Below, piece after piece: positions 53,341-64,000 of a DNA stretch of 64,000 bases. Source of the DNA: Apostichopus japonicus. Taxonomy: Eukaryota > Echinodermata > Holothuroidea > Aspidochirotida > Stichopodidae. The stretch spans positions 29,597,666 through 29,661,665 of the forward strand of contig NC_092579.1 of the NCBI RefSeq assembly GCF_037975245.1. The letters run 5' to 3'. Below the pieces are notes generated by a model. That model made no database searches. It was not told the origin of the DNA and saw only the letters and a program-made list of their open reading frames with translations. The position numbers and the translations under genes were made by a program. Within the stretch, counting starts at the first letter, position 1. Every line of letters begins with the position of its first letter.

Positions 53341-53444
53341 CCCTTTGTGTATACAATACTTGCGTGCATTTCAACAACATCAAGACCAACATTATGTTCT
53401 TGCAGCATAGTAACATCCCATGTGACGCCATCATTGAATGACTG
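53341..53444 (-). CDS. Candidate orphan exon
   Basis: Acceptor cttttggacag and donor GTATGTAT enclose 104 bases fully open in one frame: QSFNDGVTWDVTMLQEHNVG, then LDVVEMHASIVYTKG. Composition and borders look like a real internal exon. No neighbour that fits its phase was found: the CUB exon downstream starts in phase 1 while this ends in phase 2. Family not recognised. It could belong to a gene whose other exons lie in long introns, or be a relic. Confidence 0.35.
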
Positions 53445-54349
53445 CTGTCCAAAAGACTTCAAAACGAAAATAGAATTAACAATTCCGAGTTCTCCCTTTT
53501 TTCTCGATTCTATTTGATATGATGATTGTTCTTACTAATTACCGTCTGAATCAAGCCAAAGTTGTTGAAAAAATAAGTTATTCACTAAAAATTATGGAAA
53601 CGTTGAACAACCAATGACTCTTCTTTTTTCTTCAAGCTGGATTAATATGATTTTTTGCCTTAAAATAATCTTATCTTTTTTTTACTTGAAACAACCGCAA
53701 TTTTCTTACATATGAAATGAAATGCGTTGTCTCATCAATTTCGTTGAAATGAATTGTCCAAATTATCCTTGTGTGCGGGTACTTAGAAACAGCTACCGCT
53801 ATAAGGCCTGTCAGCGATCCGCGTGGAGTCAAGGGTCAACTTAAACGCACATTTCTTCTCTCACGGCTGCATTTAATCCTAGCTTCCTAACCAGTAATTC
53901 CAATCCCATCACCAAGTGTTACTCCTAAATAACATTATAACACTGAAGACTGCACTCAGACATCTTTCTAGACCTTTTTTCCCCACAAACTGTACACATG
54001 TATACATTAATTAACATGTAATTGTCCTGATATCAATCCAGCTCCCACGCGATTCTGTTTGTCACCTGCTAGAAATATGGAAGACGGAGGGAGTTGTTCT
54101 TTTAGATTAACAAGAGAGGCAACTTACATCACATAGGAAAACTGTTAACTGTGTAACCTTAGCCTAGTAGTTAGGCTGTAGTAGTTGCAGGAAATCCAAA
54201 TATATGAATCTTTGCTGAAAGCTTTTTCATGAAGTTATAGCTGAAAACTCTCACAAACAACCAAACTGCATTCATATGGTACTTTCAGTTGCCAAATTTG
54301 TGCATTTGAACTAAATATGTCATAACAGTTCCTAGAACGACTTATCGGT
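53445..54349. other. No gene recognised
   Basis: AT-rich spacer without exon borders, element ends or tandem repeats that could be supported. Confidence 0.35.
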
Positions 54350-54880
54350 TTCCCTGGTTACACAGTCATTAAGCCCCCACACTCCCCACCCCCACCTCAA
54401 CCCCTCACTCACCAGTACTCCTCCATCCTAATGAAGATTCCCTGGTGACACGCAGCATGCGAGTTTCTATGTCCTATACAGTCAACTCTTGAAATAATTC
54501 ATGAAAAACTCTCAACTTTATATTCCCCACGTTTTTCGCAAAAGAACAACATACAGTATCTATACACATTTGATAAATGTCATTACACGGCATCCGTAGA
54601 GACATCGTTTCTCGCGGTCAAATTTTTTCCTTTTCGTAACTCCTTTGCAACCCTATCTCTTAATAAAGCTGATTTGAATAATGACAATATCTAAGGACTT
54701 CTGAGTTGTATTTCTGTATCCAATGAAATGTTTTCGCTGAGATATTATTGCATGGTTTTCTCGTACATGATTTCCACGGTAGGCTCCTCCGTTCAAGATT
54801 AATGTACAACTATAACATTAGGTCCAAATATTCGGATTTTGGTACCTATTTGCCACCCTTGACTAGCTGATATAAAAAAA
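54350..54880 (+). repeat. Unclassified interspersed repeat, copy at 54.4 kb
   Basis: Shares with 16020-16410, 18130-18530 and 55610-56150 the order: actctcaactt, cgcaaaagaac or a relative, aaatgtcatt-acggcatccgtag, gacatcgttt, tctgtatccagtg-aat, cgctgagatat, cacggtaggccc, gttcaagg-caatg, ctataacattaggtcca, and tttgccac. Non-coding, same orientation in all copies. Ends not defined. Confidence 0.6.
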
Positions 54881-55609
54881 AAGCGCTGTTAATCTACGTT
54901 ACCTCCTAATCGGCTTCATCATAACCAACGTTTTACACAATATTGATAAGCTCTTAAGTGTCCTTCTAAAGTATATCCTCAAATCCTTGCATATCACTAT
55001 TTGCTTTCTAATTCTCTCATGACAAAGTCTCAATGTGGAAAAACCAATCACCCCGTGATTAAATCAAAATTTCAAGTTTCATAACGATCAATTCACTGAA
55101 TTTGTTTAAAATTTAGAAAACAAAACAAACAAAACCAAAAAAAGTTAAAGAGACTTGGCAGTTCCTTCTTTGTTCAAGTCTTACATCATCATCGCTGCAT
55201 AACAATTCCTTACCCAATACCCTACCACAACCTACCCCCCCCCTCCCCACGCCCCTTAAAGTCCATTTCATGGTTTCTGGCAAACTAACTCTGGTCTGTT
55301 AAAAAGATCGAGTCAAATCATTAATATTCATCTGCAATTATCTCTCAAAGGACAGAAATAATTGAATGCGTGGTCCTACTTAAGTTATTTAGCACTCACA
55401 CAGTTTTGGAGTGAACTTAGCATTTCAAATGAATTTAAAAAGGATTTTCAAATGGAATGAAACGTACACAATTTTAAATAATAAATTGGAAGAACTTCTT
55501 TGCTTAACCATTTTTAATGGGTCTCTTCTGACTATACAGCATGTAAATCAAAGAGAGTAGGCATTGACAACATTATATCTTACATTTTTATTTCATAATC
55601 TCATAGAAT

Positions 55610-56150
55610 GACTTATCTGGTCCCGTCCCCCAGGTTGCACCCTCACTGACCCCCCCCCATGCCCCACCCCGCTTCAACCCCTCACTGACCATTACTGCTC
55701 TATCCTAACAAAGATTTCCTGGTGAAATGCAGAACGTGAGGTTCTATATTCTCTTTACAAATAAATCTTGTTATGATTCACAACAAACTCCCAACTTTAG
55801 GAATATTCCCCAAGTTTTCCGCAAAAGAACTATACACAGGACCTATACACACATTGTATAAATGTCATTACACGGTATCCATAGAGACCATGTTTCTTGA
55901 GGTCAATTTTGCTTTTTCAGCAGGCTTTATTAAACATCTTTGCAACCCTATCTTTTAAGAAAGCTGATTGTAATAATGCCAACATCTAAGGGCTTCTGAG
56001 TCATATTTTGATATCCAGTGAAATCATCTCACTGGGATGTTAATGTATGAATTTCACGTATGTTTAGGCTGTAGTCTCACTGGGATGTTCACGGTAGGCC
56101 CCCTTGGTTCAAGCTCAACGTACGACTACAACATTAGGTTGAAAATATTT
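55610..56150 (+). repeat. Unclassified interspersed repeat, copy at 55.7 kb
   Basis: The most diverged copy of the family at 54350-54880. It starts with the C-rich segment (tcccgtcccccaggttgcac), then gtcattacacggtatccatagaga, and ends with cacggtaggcccccttggttcaag and caacattaggt. It carries a short internal repeat of ctcactgggatgtt at about 56029 and 56075. Confidence 0.55.
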
Positions 56151-57258
56151 GGATACTTAATATAGAACTTCAAGGAGACACAAACCGACTATTTACTATC
56201 TTTCCCTCCTTAAACAATAGACATGTTTCTGACTTTTTTTCCCTTCAACTCCAAAAATGGGAGATACCATGATTTGAAAGTCATATCAAGGGGCTGCAAC
56301 TTTTTCTATATAGTTTTAACAGAGAGGTAAAACAACCAGTTGCTAATGAAAGCAATGCAAACATTTTGGCATAACAGGGGTGTGGGTGGGAGGGGGGGGG
56401 GGTTGGGGGAGAAGTCAATATTTTGGAATTGACAAAAACCCAAATCTATCATGGAAACTTAAAAAGACGCCGTAAAATATAACATATTAAACATTCAAAC
56501 AATCACGGCTTGATGATATCATATTTAGACTTGATTCGGTCATAATATCCAGTATTTTCATTAAAATTATATTATTTTCGAAAGCTGCATTAAGAAAATC
56601 CTTAGCTGTTTACATGGAGGGTGCACATCATAGTAGCCTTTTAATACCAACCATGCTAGTTGGGATTGTATAAAATATAATATCATCTGCAAACTTTATC
56701 AACCACTATCTATTAAACTTTTGATATGTTTATTTCTTCAAAAACAAATGCAATAGCCTATCTGTGTTACTTACACGATTCAATAATATACCTCAACAGA
56801 TATCAAAGTTAACTCTAGATATTTGTTCCCCTATCAAATATGATTTTTAATAACAAAGAAGACGTAGTTATATCCTTGGCGGACATTCAAATTAACTAAT
56901 GAGAGACAATGAACATTGATAATGATTGAATGCTGGTCTGTTCTTTCCAAGTTTTAAGGTACATGATTGTCATCTTGCTTGATCACAAAAGCATAAAATT
57001 TGCTGCCACCATCACACCTCACCACCCAAGCACAAATCACATCTCTCTGCCCCCCCCCCCACCCTCACACCCTTAAAACTTCAACAGATAACAGGTAAAA
57101 AAATGCTGGAAAAATACAACCTATTGAAGACTGGACTTCACACATTCCAATGCAAATTAAGTTTGCATGAGAACATTTCAAAATATATGAGAAAGTACTT
57201 TAAAAAAAATTAATCGATAATTTTTCCCACGGCATCGGTTTTCGAACTCTTTAGCTAT
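56151..57258. other. Spacer, probably including the 3' UTR of the minus-strand gene
   Basis: No exon seen. A tttatt (AATAAA on the minus strand) lies near 56727, about 530 bases past the stop at 57259, and could serve as poly(A) signal. C and G homopolymers occur at about 56390-56402 and 57051-57060. Confidence 0.35.
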
Positions 57259-60200
57259 TCACGTCCGAGTCTGTAGATGCATTCGGCTCGCTAGATCCGC
57301 GTAAGGCTTGCCTCCAAACGTTTTGCCGTGATTCTTCACGTAGACCAGTATACGTGCCTAGAAAAACAAACGAGAAATAGGAAGAGGAGAGAATGTGACC
57401 TTCACGTTATCATTTATTCTTTGCTAATTCACAGCTTAATAGACTTAAAATCATCCCAACCAGTCAGGCCCGGATAAAATGAAGTCTTCACAGCATGAAG
57501 TGGTGGTCTGACCTTTATGAAAGCACCATGCTAAACAGCATATGCAAACGAGCAGCTTCCCAACTTTTTTTTGGTTTTGGTAAGTCAGTGGAAACGTTCT
57601 GTTGAGACATTCTCAAATCTGTTATTGTACAGCAGTACACTTTTGATGGGAGGCCAAAACTTCAAAGAGTGAATTTTATTTAACTACGAGAAGACCACTC
57701 AAGTAGACCAGATGATGTTTGAACACCCTTCTTAGCTTTACTTGATCTTATGAATTTCGCAGACGGACAGATGACTAAGTCCATGATTTCACCTTAAGGT
57801 GGCGCTGTAGCACAAAAAATTACTTGTAAAGGTTTTTTTTTTTTTTTAAGTAATATTCTTCAAAGTTAGTTGCATCGATCATCAATGGCTAAGATGAAGG
57901 TAACAATTCCTAGACTACACTGACCATCAACTTTGTATCCCCTTGACCATTCTTTTGGGCTAGATTCCACAGGTTCAGAGCCAATGTTGCCATGGCGTCG
58001 TCTCTAAGGTCTCCGTGTGCAAGCATTGTGTGAAACAGTTCTATGGCCAGAGATGCCTGTCTCTTATTTCCTGGCTATAAGCGAGAGAGAAAACAAATAT
58101 GAACAATATAATTTAAAAGCAAAAACAACAAGAGAATATAAACAAAGAAGGTGGGATAGGGATTTCACTTTCTGTAAATTCAAATTTTTAATTTGTAACC
58201 ATGATTATGTTCCTTTATATTCTGTAAAACAATGGGAGAATAGGGAAGAGTTGTGTGTGCGTGCGTGCATCAAATTGAGAGTAAATCTGTTTGTGAGATG
58301 TAAGTGGATGGAACAAAAAAAACACTTTCAGTTTTCACATAAATTGTTTTATCAATAATAGAAGGGGCTTTTATCGTCTGAGGTTTCCAATTGTGTGTAA
58401 GTTCTTGGATATTGTTTGCAAAACTGTTTGCATGCAATATGGAATATGATAAACAGATTTGAAGATTTATCTGTCAATCTAAATAGTTCCTGAATCATGG
58501 TCGATTGATCGGTTGATTGATTGGCTGGCTGCTATGGCGATTGATCGATTCCAAGATTGATATTGAATCATTTTTACAAACTCAGATCAAAAATTGGTGT
58601 TTTTCTTTTTTTTCAAAGCAGTAAATCATTGCACTTGTAGATCTTTGAAATTAAAATTACATGAACTTATAATATTCTAAAGGTTTGTCTTCAAAACAAC
58701 TTCACACAACTCCGAGTCACCCTGGTCTTATGTGCTTATCTGATGCTATGGAATGCCAAACGGGTAATTATTGACAGCAATTGTACCAAGAGGAGGAAAT
58801 GGTCACATTCTGTTAACAGCTGACAGACAGCCAAATGGATTTAGAATGATAGAATTCAGCTTGGGCGGTCGTTGCTTCACAATGCCCTGTTACTCTTTCG
58901 ATCTGAAGCTCTTTATCATTCAAACTTGGTTGATGTGATTTTCAAGATTGGGATGTCAATACTGATATTTATTCCACGGCTATAATCTTCAATGTTCCCC
59001 AGCCACCTTTTTCGATTGGTTACGTTGCTGCCAATATTTGCCCTTTACAGCATTCCACATGATGCAGCTTGCTCCACTACGATCCTCCCCGCCCGAAGCT
59101 AAATACCACCTGATTCCCGGAATTTGATCCTGCATTTTTCAGACCTATAGATTTATCCAGTATTGCATTCAATAGTATGCAGAAGCTTCTACTTCCACAC
59201 CTAATGTGTAGTATCGATCAGTATGGGGATAAACGTCAGTTTGCTTACAGAAAGGTTGTCTCCTGTGTTGATGCTGTTTGCTCTTGCTTGTACATGAAAT
59301 TGTAACGCACATCAATAGCAAGGAAACCACTATATCGAAAGTGCTTTTTCTAGACTTCTCGAGTGCTTTCAATACAGTCTTACCCAATCAGTTCATTAAA
59401 GACCTTACTGGATTTATTCCTGAAACATGGCTTCTACACTGGCTGGCTCATTTCCTAACAGGGTGGTCACGCCAAGTTAAGTTGGAGAAAGGACTATCGA
59501 ACAGGTCTGATATCAGAGTTGGTGTGCCCCAGGGAGGCCCATTGTCTGCTTTATTGTTCACTTTATACACTGATGAGATTAGATCTAATGACCATCTCTC
59601 AGTCACAAAATATGCTGACGACACCGCAATATCCTGTGGAATATCGAAGAGTTCGTTTGCCAATGATCAGTCAAATTATCAGAGTTCAGTGAATGATATA
59701 GTCTCAACCTGTGATCGGAAGAATCTACTGCTCAATCCAGCAAAGTCCAAGGAAATGTGATTTGCTAACGCTAGCATAAAGCACGATGGTCTCTTATCAG
59801 CAGGATCAAGTAGGGTCGAAGGTAGAGCGAACATCAAAGAGTGACTACTTAGGGGTATGCATAGATGGTAAACTGACATTCAGCTGTCATATATCGAAGG
59901 CATTGAGTAAAGTGTATTACATGCTGTCCAGCTTGGCTTACGTAGTATCTTTCTTCAATGAAGGTGCAAAGGAGAGTGCTTTCATCTTGCCACACATTAT
60001 ATATGCTGTACCTGTCTGGTATCACTTCATTTCCGCTAAAGATAAATCCAGACTTATAAAATTCCTTAAGTATGCATCACAAATACTTCATATCGACTAT
60101 CAATCATTAAGAGTGGAAGTAAATGAAGCTGCTAGGAGAGGCTTCGTCAGAATGACAGAAAAAAATCAGGAATGGCGAAAAACACCCACTGCATGTCCCA

Positions 60201-63200
60201 CTCATGAGTCATCTAGTGAAGTCTACCAGAACCCTCAGAAATCCAAATATCTTGCCCAAATATAGAATTCAACTGTATAGAAATTCTTTCATATACCGTG
60301 CAGCAATGTTTATACAATTTGATAGTTTAGAACCTTTATTATAGTTTCAGTAATGACTGTTTCATCATTTTATGTTTAAACCATTTAACAATCTTATTTC
60401 TTTCACTTACATTTACCATATCATTTGTTAAATCTTAACAAGAACTGTTTATTGATGTACGCCTATTTATAAATATTTTATATTTATACTGGTTTAAAAT
60501 AAATCGAAATCGAAATGCATTGAATATCAGAGGAGATTGAATATCTGCCAGAGTTCATAATGCTAGCCATACTGAAATCATCCTCTGCACATAATTCATG
60601 GTTAAAGACACAAGTCTTCTCAACCCTTATTAATAGACTCACATCATTCTGTGGAAGTGTCTTGCAAAAGTCCAGGATCTGTTTGATCAATGTTTGCGAC
60701 GTGTCGTTCACTTCAGCGATGAATTTTGGATCACTGCCATATAGGGCATCGTTAGAGTCCACTGTAGATTAAAAACATATAAAAACATATATTAAATTAT
60801 AGAGAATATGACAAGGTTTTGATTCCAGTCTTCAGACATTATTAAGCAATCTTTTCTCTCTTTTGGGCAAATCTGTCTCTGTTTTGGGCAAATCTTTATT
60901 CTCTGTTTTGGGCAAATCTTTGTACTCTGTTTTGGGCAAATCTTTTTTCTCTGCTTTGGGCAAATCTCTGCTCTGTTTTGGGCAAATCTTTCTATGTTTT
61001 CCGAAAATCTTTTCTCTGTTGTCAGTGAATATATTTTGTAACATACTTTATGAAAATATGGAAACAGGGTTTGGGGGGGGGGAGTGTAAATCCAATGTCA
61101 AAGGCTCATCAAATTCAAGCATATTGATACCCCACTAAACCTAAACAAAATGTACATTATCCCCCTTACAAGAAACAGTTTACTGTTTTGCACACTCCAA
61201 TACTAGTCTATTGAACGGTACAACCCAATTCCGTTCTGGTCCAAATCTTGCTAACTTTGTATGATCCGCAAGAGATATTAAAGAACAAGGTATCGGTATA
61301 AACTACTCCAAACAAACACGTGCACCCCCAAGAAGACTTTACTGAATATCACCAAAGCACTAGAGACAATTTCCTCCCAGGGCAGGAAATTCGGCATAAA
61401 CAGACCGTATTAAATTTCCCACGTACCAGCGTGTCTAAATTTTTTCATAAAATGTCATACGTCCCTTAGTTTCAATTCTCAGCTGAATTTAGTTTCAAAT
61501 ATGTCTCCATGGTTTCTTTATTCTCTGAAGGCAGTCTGTTTATGTTAATTCTGATCTCCAAACAAACTAGATCACATGTAGAGTGAACAAAATTGGGACC
61601 GCTTGGCAGACGAGACGCAAATCAGTCTTTTAGTATTGAGGGCGTACTTAAATCATCCAACTGGTCCATTGTAATATTGGTATGAAAGTGTTTTCCCGAC
61701 AGTTCACAGCAATATGTGATTTGTACAAATTTGATCCAAGGTGGTCAATATTTACATTAGTTTTTGCAGTGGTTCAAATGCAACCGTGAGTAGATTTAGG
61801 ACACTGCATGTTAGAATAAATTCCTACCCAGTCTACTTTTTCCAACTTTCAAAACTTGAACAAAACTCAACATTTACCTGTAGCACAATTTCAAGCACAA
61901 AATATTTCAAATTGTATACACTCAGAGACACTCACAAAAAAGAATTAAAAAAGAAAAAAAAAAACAGTTTTTTAATATGATGTTGAAAAACATGTCAAGT
62001 TATCAATATAAGAGCTCTTGAATCACCACTCTGAGGCGACAATTGAAAGTAGAAATTACCTTGGAACCCATGCTTAATATTATCATGCATTATCATGCAC
62101 CAGTAATCCATGCATGGCAGGCCAGGATTGCAAATATTTGGAATATAATTAATACCTTTGTAGATATGATGAGCATAACTTTCTTGACCGATTGCTGAGA
62201 GCAGTTTTAGGACGCTAACGTAAACCTTGGCCTTGGCGTCTGTATTATTGTCCCACATATAGTCCTGCAGAACGTTTAGAAGTCCTCGTAACAGATACAG
62301 TGCCCCTTGATCTGGATTGTCCTTTAAGAATGAAACCGGAAAGAGAAAAAAAAAAACTTATTCTTAATTCCCCTTAATTACTCTTCAAGTATTGTAGGTG
62401 AATATCTGAATGATATAGATATATCAAGGATAATTTGTGCTAGTAGGAACATAAAGAGTGAGATGAACAAAACACAAAAAACCAGTTCACACATGTATAG
62501 TCTCTTTAGGATATGCTCCCAGCTAGCGAACAAATAACATAAATAAAAGAACTAGAGTACTGAACGATGAAGTTGTAACAATGTTAAAACAGATAGAATA
62601 ACTTATATATCAATCTATAAATATATCTATCTATATATATATATATACTGTATATATATATATATATACCGTAGTATATAAAGTTCAGTAATAGCAATAT
62701 AGTGCTCAAAACAACTGGTGCACAGCTATATAGATACATGTATAGACATGCTATTCCATTGCGTTGCAACTCAGAGTTTCACGCACACATTGAGTTCATT
62801 TCATTGTGGGGATCATCAGGCCACAAATTGATGATTACAACTGGGAGAAATGCCTGATGATCGCTGCAGTGAAAAGAACTCAATGTGTTCGAAAAACTCT
62901 GAGTTGCAACGCAATGGAATAGCGTGTTTAAACATAAACCTAAATATATATATAGAAGATATAAATGGAGAGAATGAAGGAGGGATGGGGGTGTGATTGG
63001 GTGGGGGAAGGTGGAAGGGTTATTTAATATGGGAACTGTTAACACCATAATAGGACTAATTACTCTCAGCTATCAAATCTTTGAAATATAATGTAACAGA
63101 ATCAGACATGAGGATTTTAATCTGTGCAGAGAACAATGAGCCCTTGATCAAACTGATCATTAATAACCCTCCCCAAATTCATATCAATACCTGTGATACC

Positions 63201-63963
63201 CATAGAAATGTGTATTCATATCAATACCTGTGATTCCCAATAGCAATGCATAATCATATCAATACCTGTGATACCCAATAGTAATGTATATTCATATCAA
63301 TACCTGTGATACCCAATAGTAATGTATATTCATATCAATACCTGTGATGCCCAATAGCTATAGCATATTGACAAATATGCAATTAGCTTTATCTTTAACA
63401 GGATCCAGAACTAGAGAAAGCATTTAAACTTCCCAAGGATTGAATATTAAGAATGGCTAGGAGTAGTACATCTACCATATTAATACGCAATTGTCATCAA
63501 TTTAAATTATGCAAAGAACTTTTGACAAAGAAGATTTGAACCAGTGACATGCTACCAACCTCCCTGCCCCCCCCCCAACCCCCTCAAAAAAATATCTATA
63601 GATGTATACCTTTCATAATAATTTTGCTTATAATTTCTCGGTCAGTTTTTCCATTATTAAATTTCTGAATATTCTTTTTTAAAAAGGGTTTACTCTTTTT
63701 AAAGATAATTAGAGCACATCCAGGAAATGAACTATGAATATTCATGAAATCAGCTGACACATTTTTCTCTCCTAATACAGAGAAGGTATACTGTTCATGA
63801 CCTCATGATAAACTCAAACTCACAGGAATCAAGAGCAGCGTAGCCAGAAACTGGTTCAGGAAGCTGATCAGCAATGGTTCTGACGAACGGGTCTTATTGT
63901 CGATGGTGATCATTGTAGGAACATCGGGAATGAGACTGATGGTTGCCTTGAAAAATGCATCAG
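57259..63963 (-). CDS. Unrecognised helical-repeat-like protein, last five exons
   Basis: Five exons join in phase: 63824-63963 ([20 protein letters not shown] ... [13 protein letters not shown]), 62156-62321 ([20 protein letters not shown] ... [15 protein letters not shown]), 60643-60761 ([20 protein letters not shown] ... [12 protein letters not shown]), 57925-58074 ([20 protein letters not shown] ... [15 protein letters not shown]) and 57259-57357 ([20 protein letters not shown] ... HLQTRT, TGA at 57259-57261). Together about 220 residues rich in leucine with repeated amphipathic helices, as in ARM/HEAT-type proteins; no catalytic motif, signal or membrane segment. Donors are GTGAGT, GTATTA, GTGAGT and GTCAGT. 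The gene continues beyond the window. Family not identified. A LINE and several satellites lie in its introns. Confidence 0.7.
59000..60518 (+). mobile_element. LINE C, 5'-truncated, in an intron
   Basis: Plus-strand non-LTR element antisense to the host gene, between the exons at 57925 and 60643. RT begins near 59138 ([20 protein letters not shown]). The element ends in aaataaatcgaaatcgaaat, a short tandem A-rich tail. The 5' limit is uncertain. Confidence 0.75.
59138..60265 (+). pseudogene. LINE C reverse transcriptase
   Basis: Motif [12 protein letters not shown], motif [21 protein letters not shown] and motif C KYADDTAI are intact in 59278-59757. A stop at about 59300 separates it from the finger region, and another at 59758 from the C-terminal part ([13 protein letters not shown], then [13 protein letters not shown]). 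The YTDEI and KYADDTAI forms differ from LINE A and LINE B, so this is a third lineage. Confidence 0.75.
60850..61030. repeat. 21/24-bp minisatellite, about seven copies
   Basis: Units of ctctgttttgggcaaatctt. Spacings are 21 or 24 bases, so the minus strand stays open as a DLPKTExK peptide repeat. It lies in the intron about 90 bases upstream of the exon at 60643-60761, with a stop between them, so it is not counted as coding. Confidence 0.8.
61140..62155. other. Intron without recognised features
   Basis: AT-rich intron of the minus-strand gene. No exon or element end was identified. Confidence 0.35.
62600..62685. repeat. AT-rich microsatellite
   Basis: Short runs of tatc and ta repeats (tatctatctatatatat), next to the palindrome at 62747. 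Confidence 0.8.
62747..62926. repeat. 180-bp palindrome (foldback)
   Basis: Arms of about 75 bases: catgctattccattgcgttg ... gatcatcaggc at the left and gcctgatgatcg ... caatggaatagcgtg at the right, with a loop of about 28 bases. About nine in ten positions pair. Probably a small foldback MITE; the outer target duplication is unclear. Confidence 0.8.
63178..63360 (+). repeat. 38-bp minisatellite, five copies
   Basis: ttcatatcaatacctgtgat plus acccaatagtaatgtata, starting at 63178, 63215, 63253, 63291 and 63329. Confidence 0.9.
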
Positions 63964-64000
63964 CTGTTTAAAAATTAAAAATATTAAAAAGTTATCAATC

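Noticed and set aside
57235-57357. Alternative reading of the last exon ([14 protein letters not shown]...)
   Set aside because: It is also open, but it needs a different entry phase from the one left by the preceding exon at 57925-58074.

Overview
The window looks like nuclear DNA from a marine invertebrate deuterostome, most likely an echinoderm and perhaps a sea cucumber. This rests on content: AT-rich DNA, small exons with GT-AG borders, many tracts built on taggccta, an SRCR/CUB receptor, a C-type lectin whose first exon begins its lectin domain with CPPFWTSFGRSCY, and a dense mix of CR1/Jockey-type LINEs, BEL/Pao, hAT and Penelope-like remnants. Species is not established. All gene models were made by eye from exon borders and reading phase.

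Layout. 0.1-1.2 kb: tandem array of tRNA-like units with an exact 162-bp period. 3.8-5.2 kb (-): last two exons of an unrecognised gene. 5.9-10 kb: decayed LINE (-), split by what looks like a retroposed BEL/Pao transcript (+). 10.2-12.4 kb: a ~69-bp minisatellite with three broken copies of one ABCC-transporter exon. 14-19.4 kb: small DNA transposons and a 1.2-kb direct duplication. 20.7-22.3 kb (-): C-terminal exons of an ABCC (MRP-type) transporter. 22.9-26 kb: dead LINE (+). 25.7-38 kb: a tandem duplication whose first copy later took in a 3.06-kb hAT element (itself carrying a nested 1.26-kb element with a Penelope-like fragment) and a 5.85-kb BEL/Pao element; the second copy keeps the empty sites. 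Two small minus-strand exons, one CIDE-N-like, sit in or beside this block. 40.7-43 kb (+): complete four-exon secreted C-type lectin. 45.2-50.9 kb (-): 3' part of a CUB/SRCR transmembrane receptor with a tyrosine-bearing tail. 52.7-56.2 kb: hAT MITE and an unclassified repeat family. 57.3-64 kb (-): last five exons of an unrecognised helical protein, with a LINE in one intron.

The lectin and the SRCR receptor are neighbours facing each other (3' ends about 2.2 kb apart), both from families used in invertebrate recognition and innate immunity. Nothing in the sequence shows that they work together. No complete new system was found. The best-supported unusual items are the 162-bp tRNA-like array, the internal empty-site controls that define three insertions exactly, the lectin with an acidic exon inside its fold, and the repeat-driven copying of an ABCC exon.
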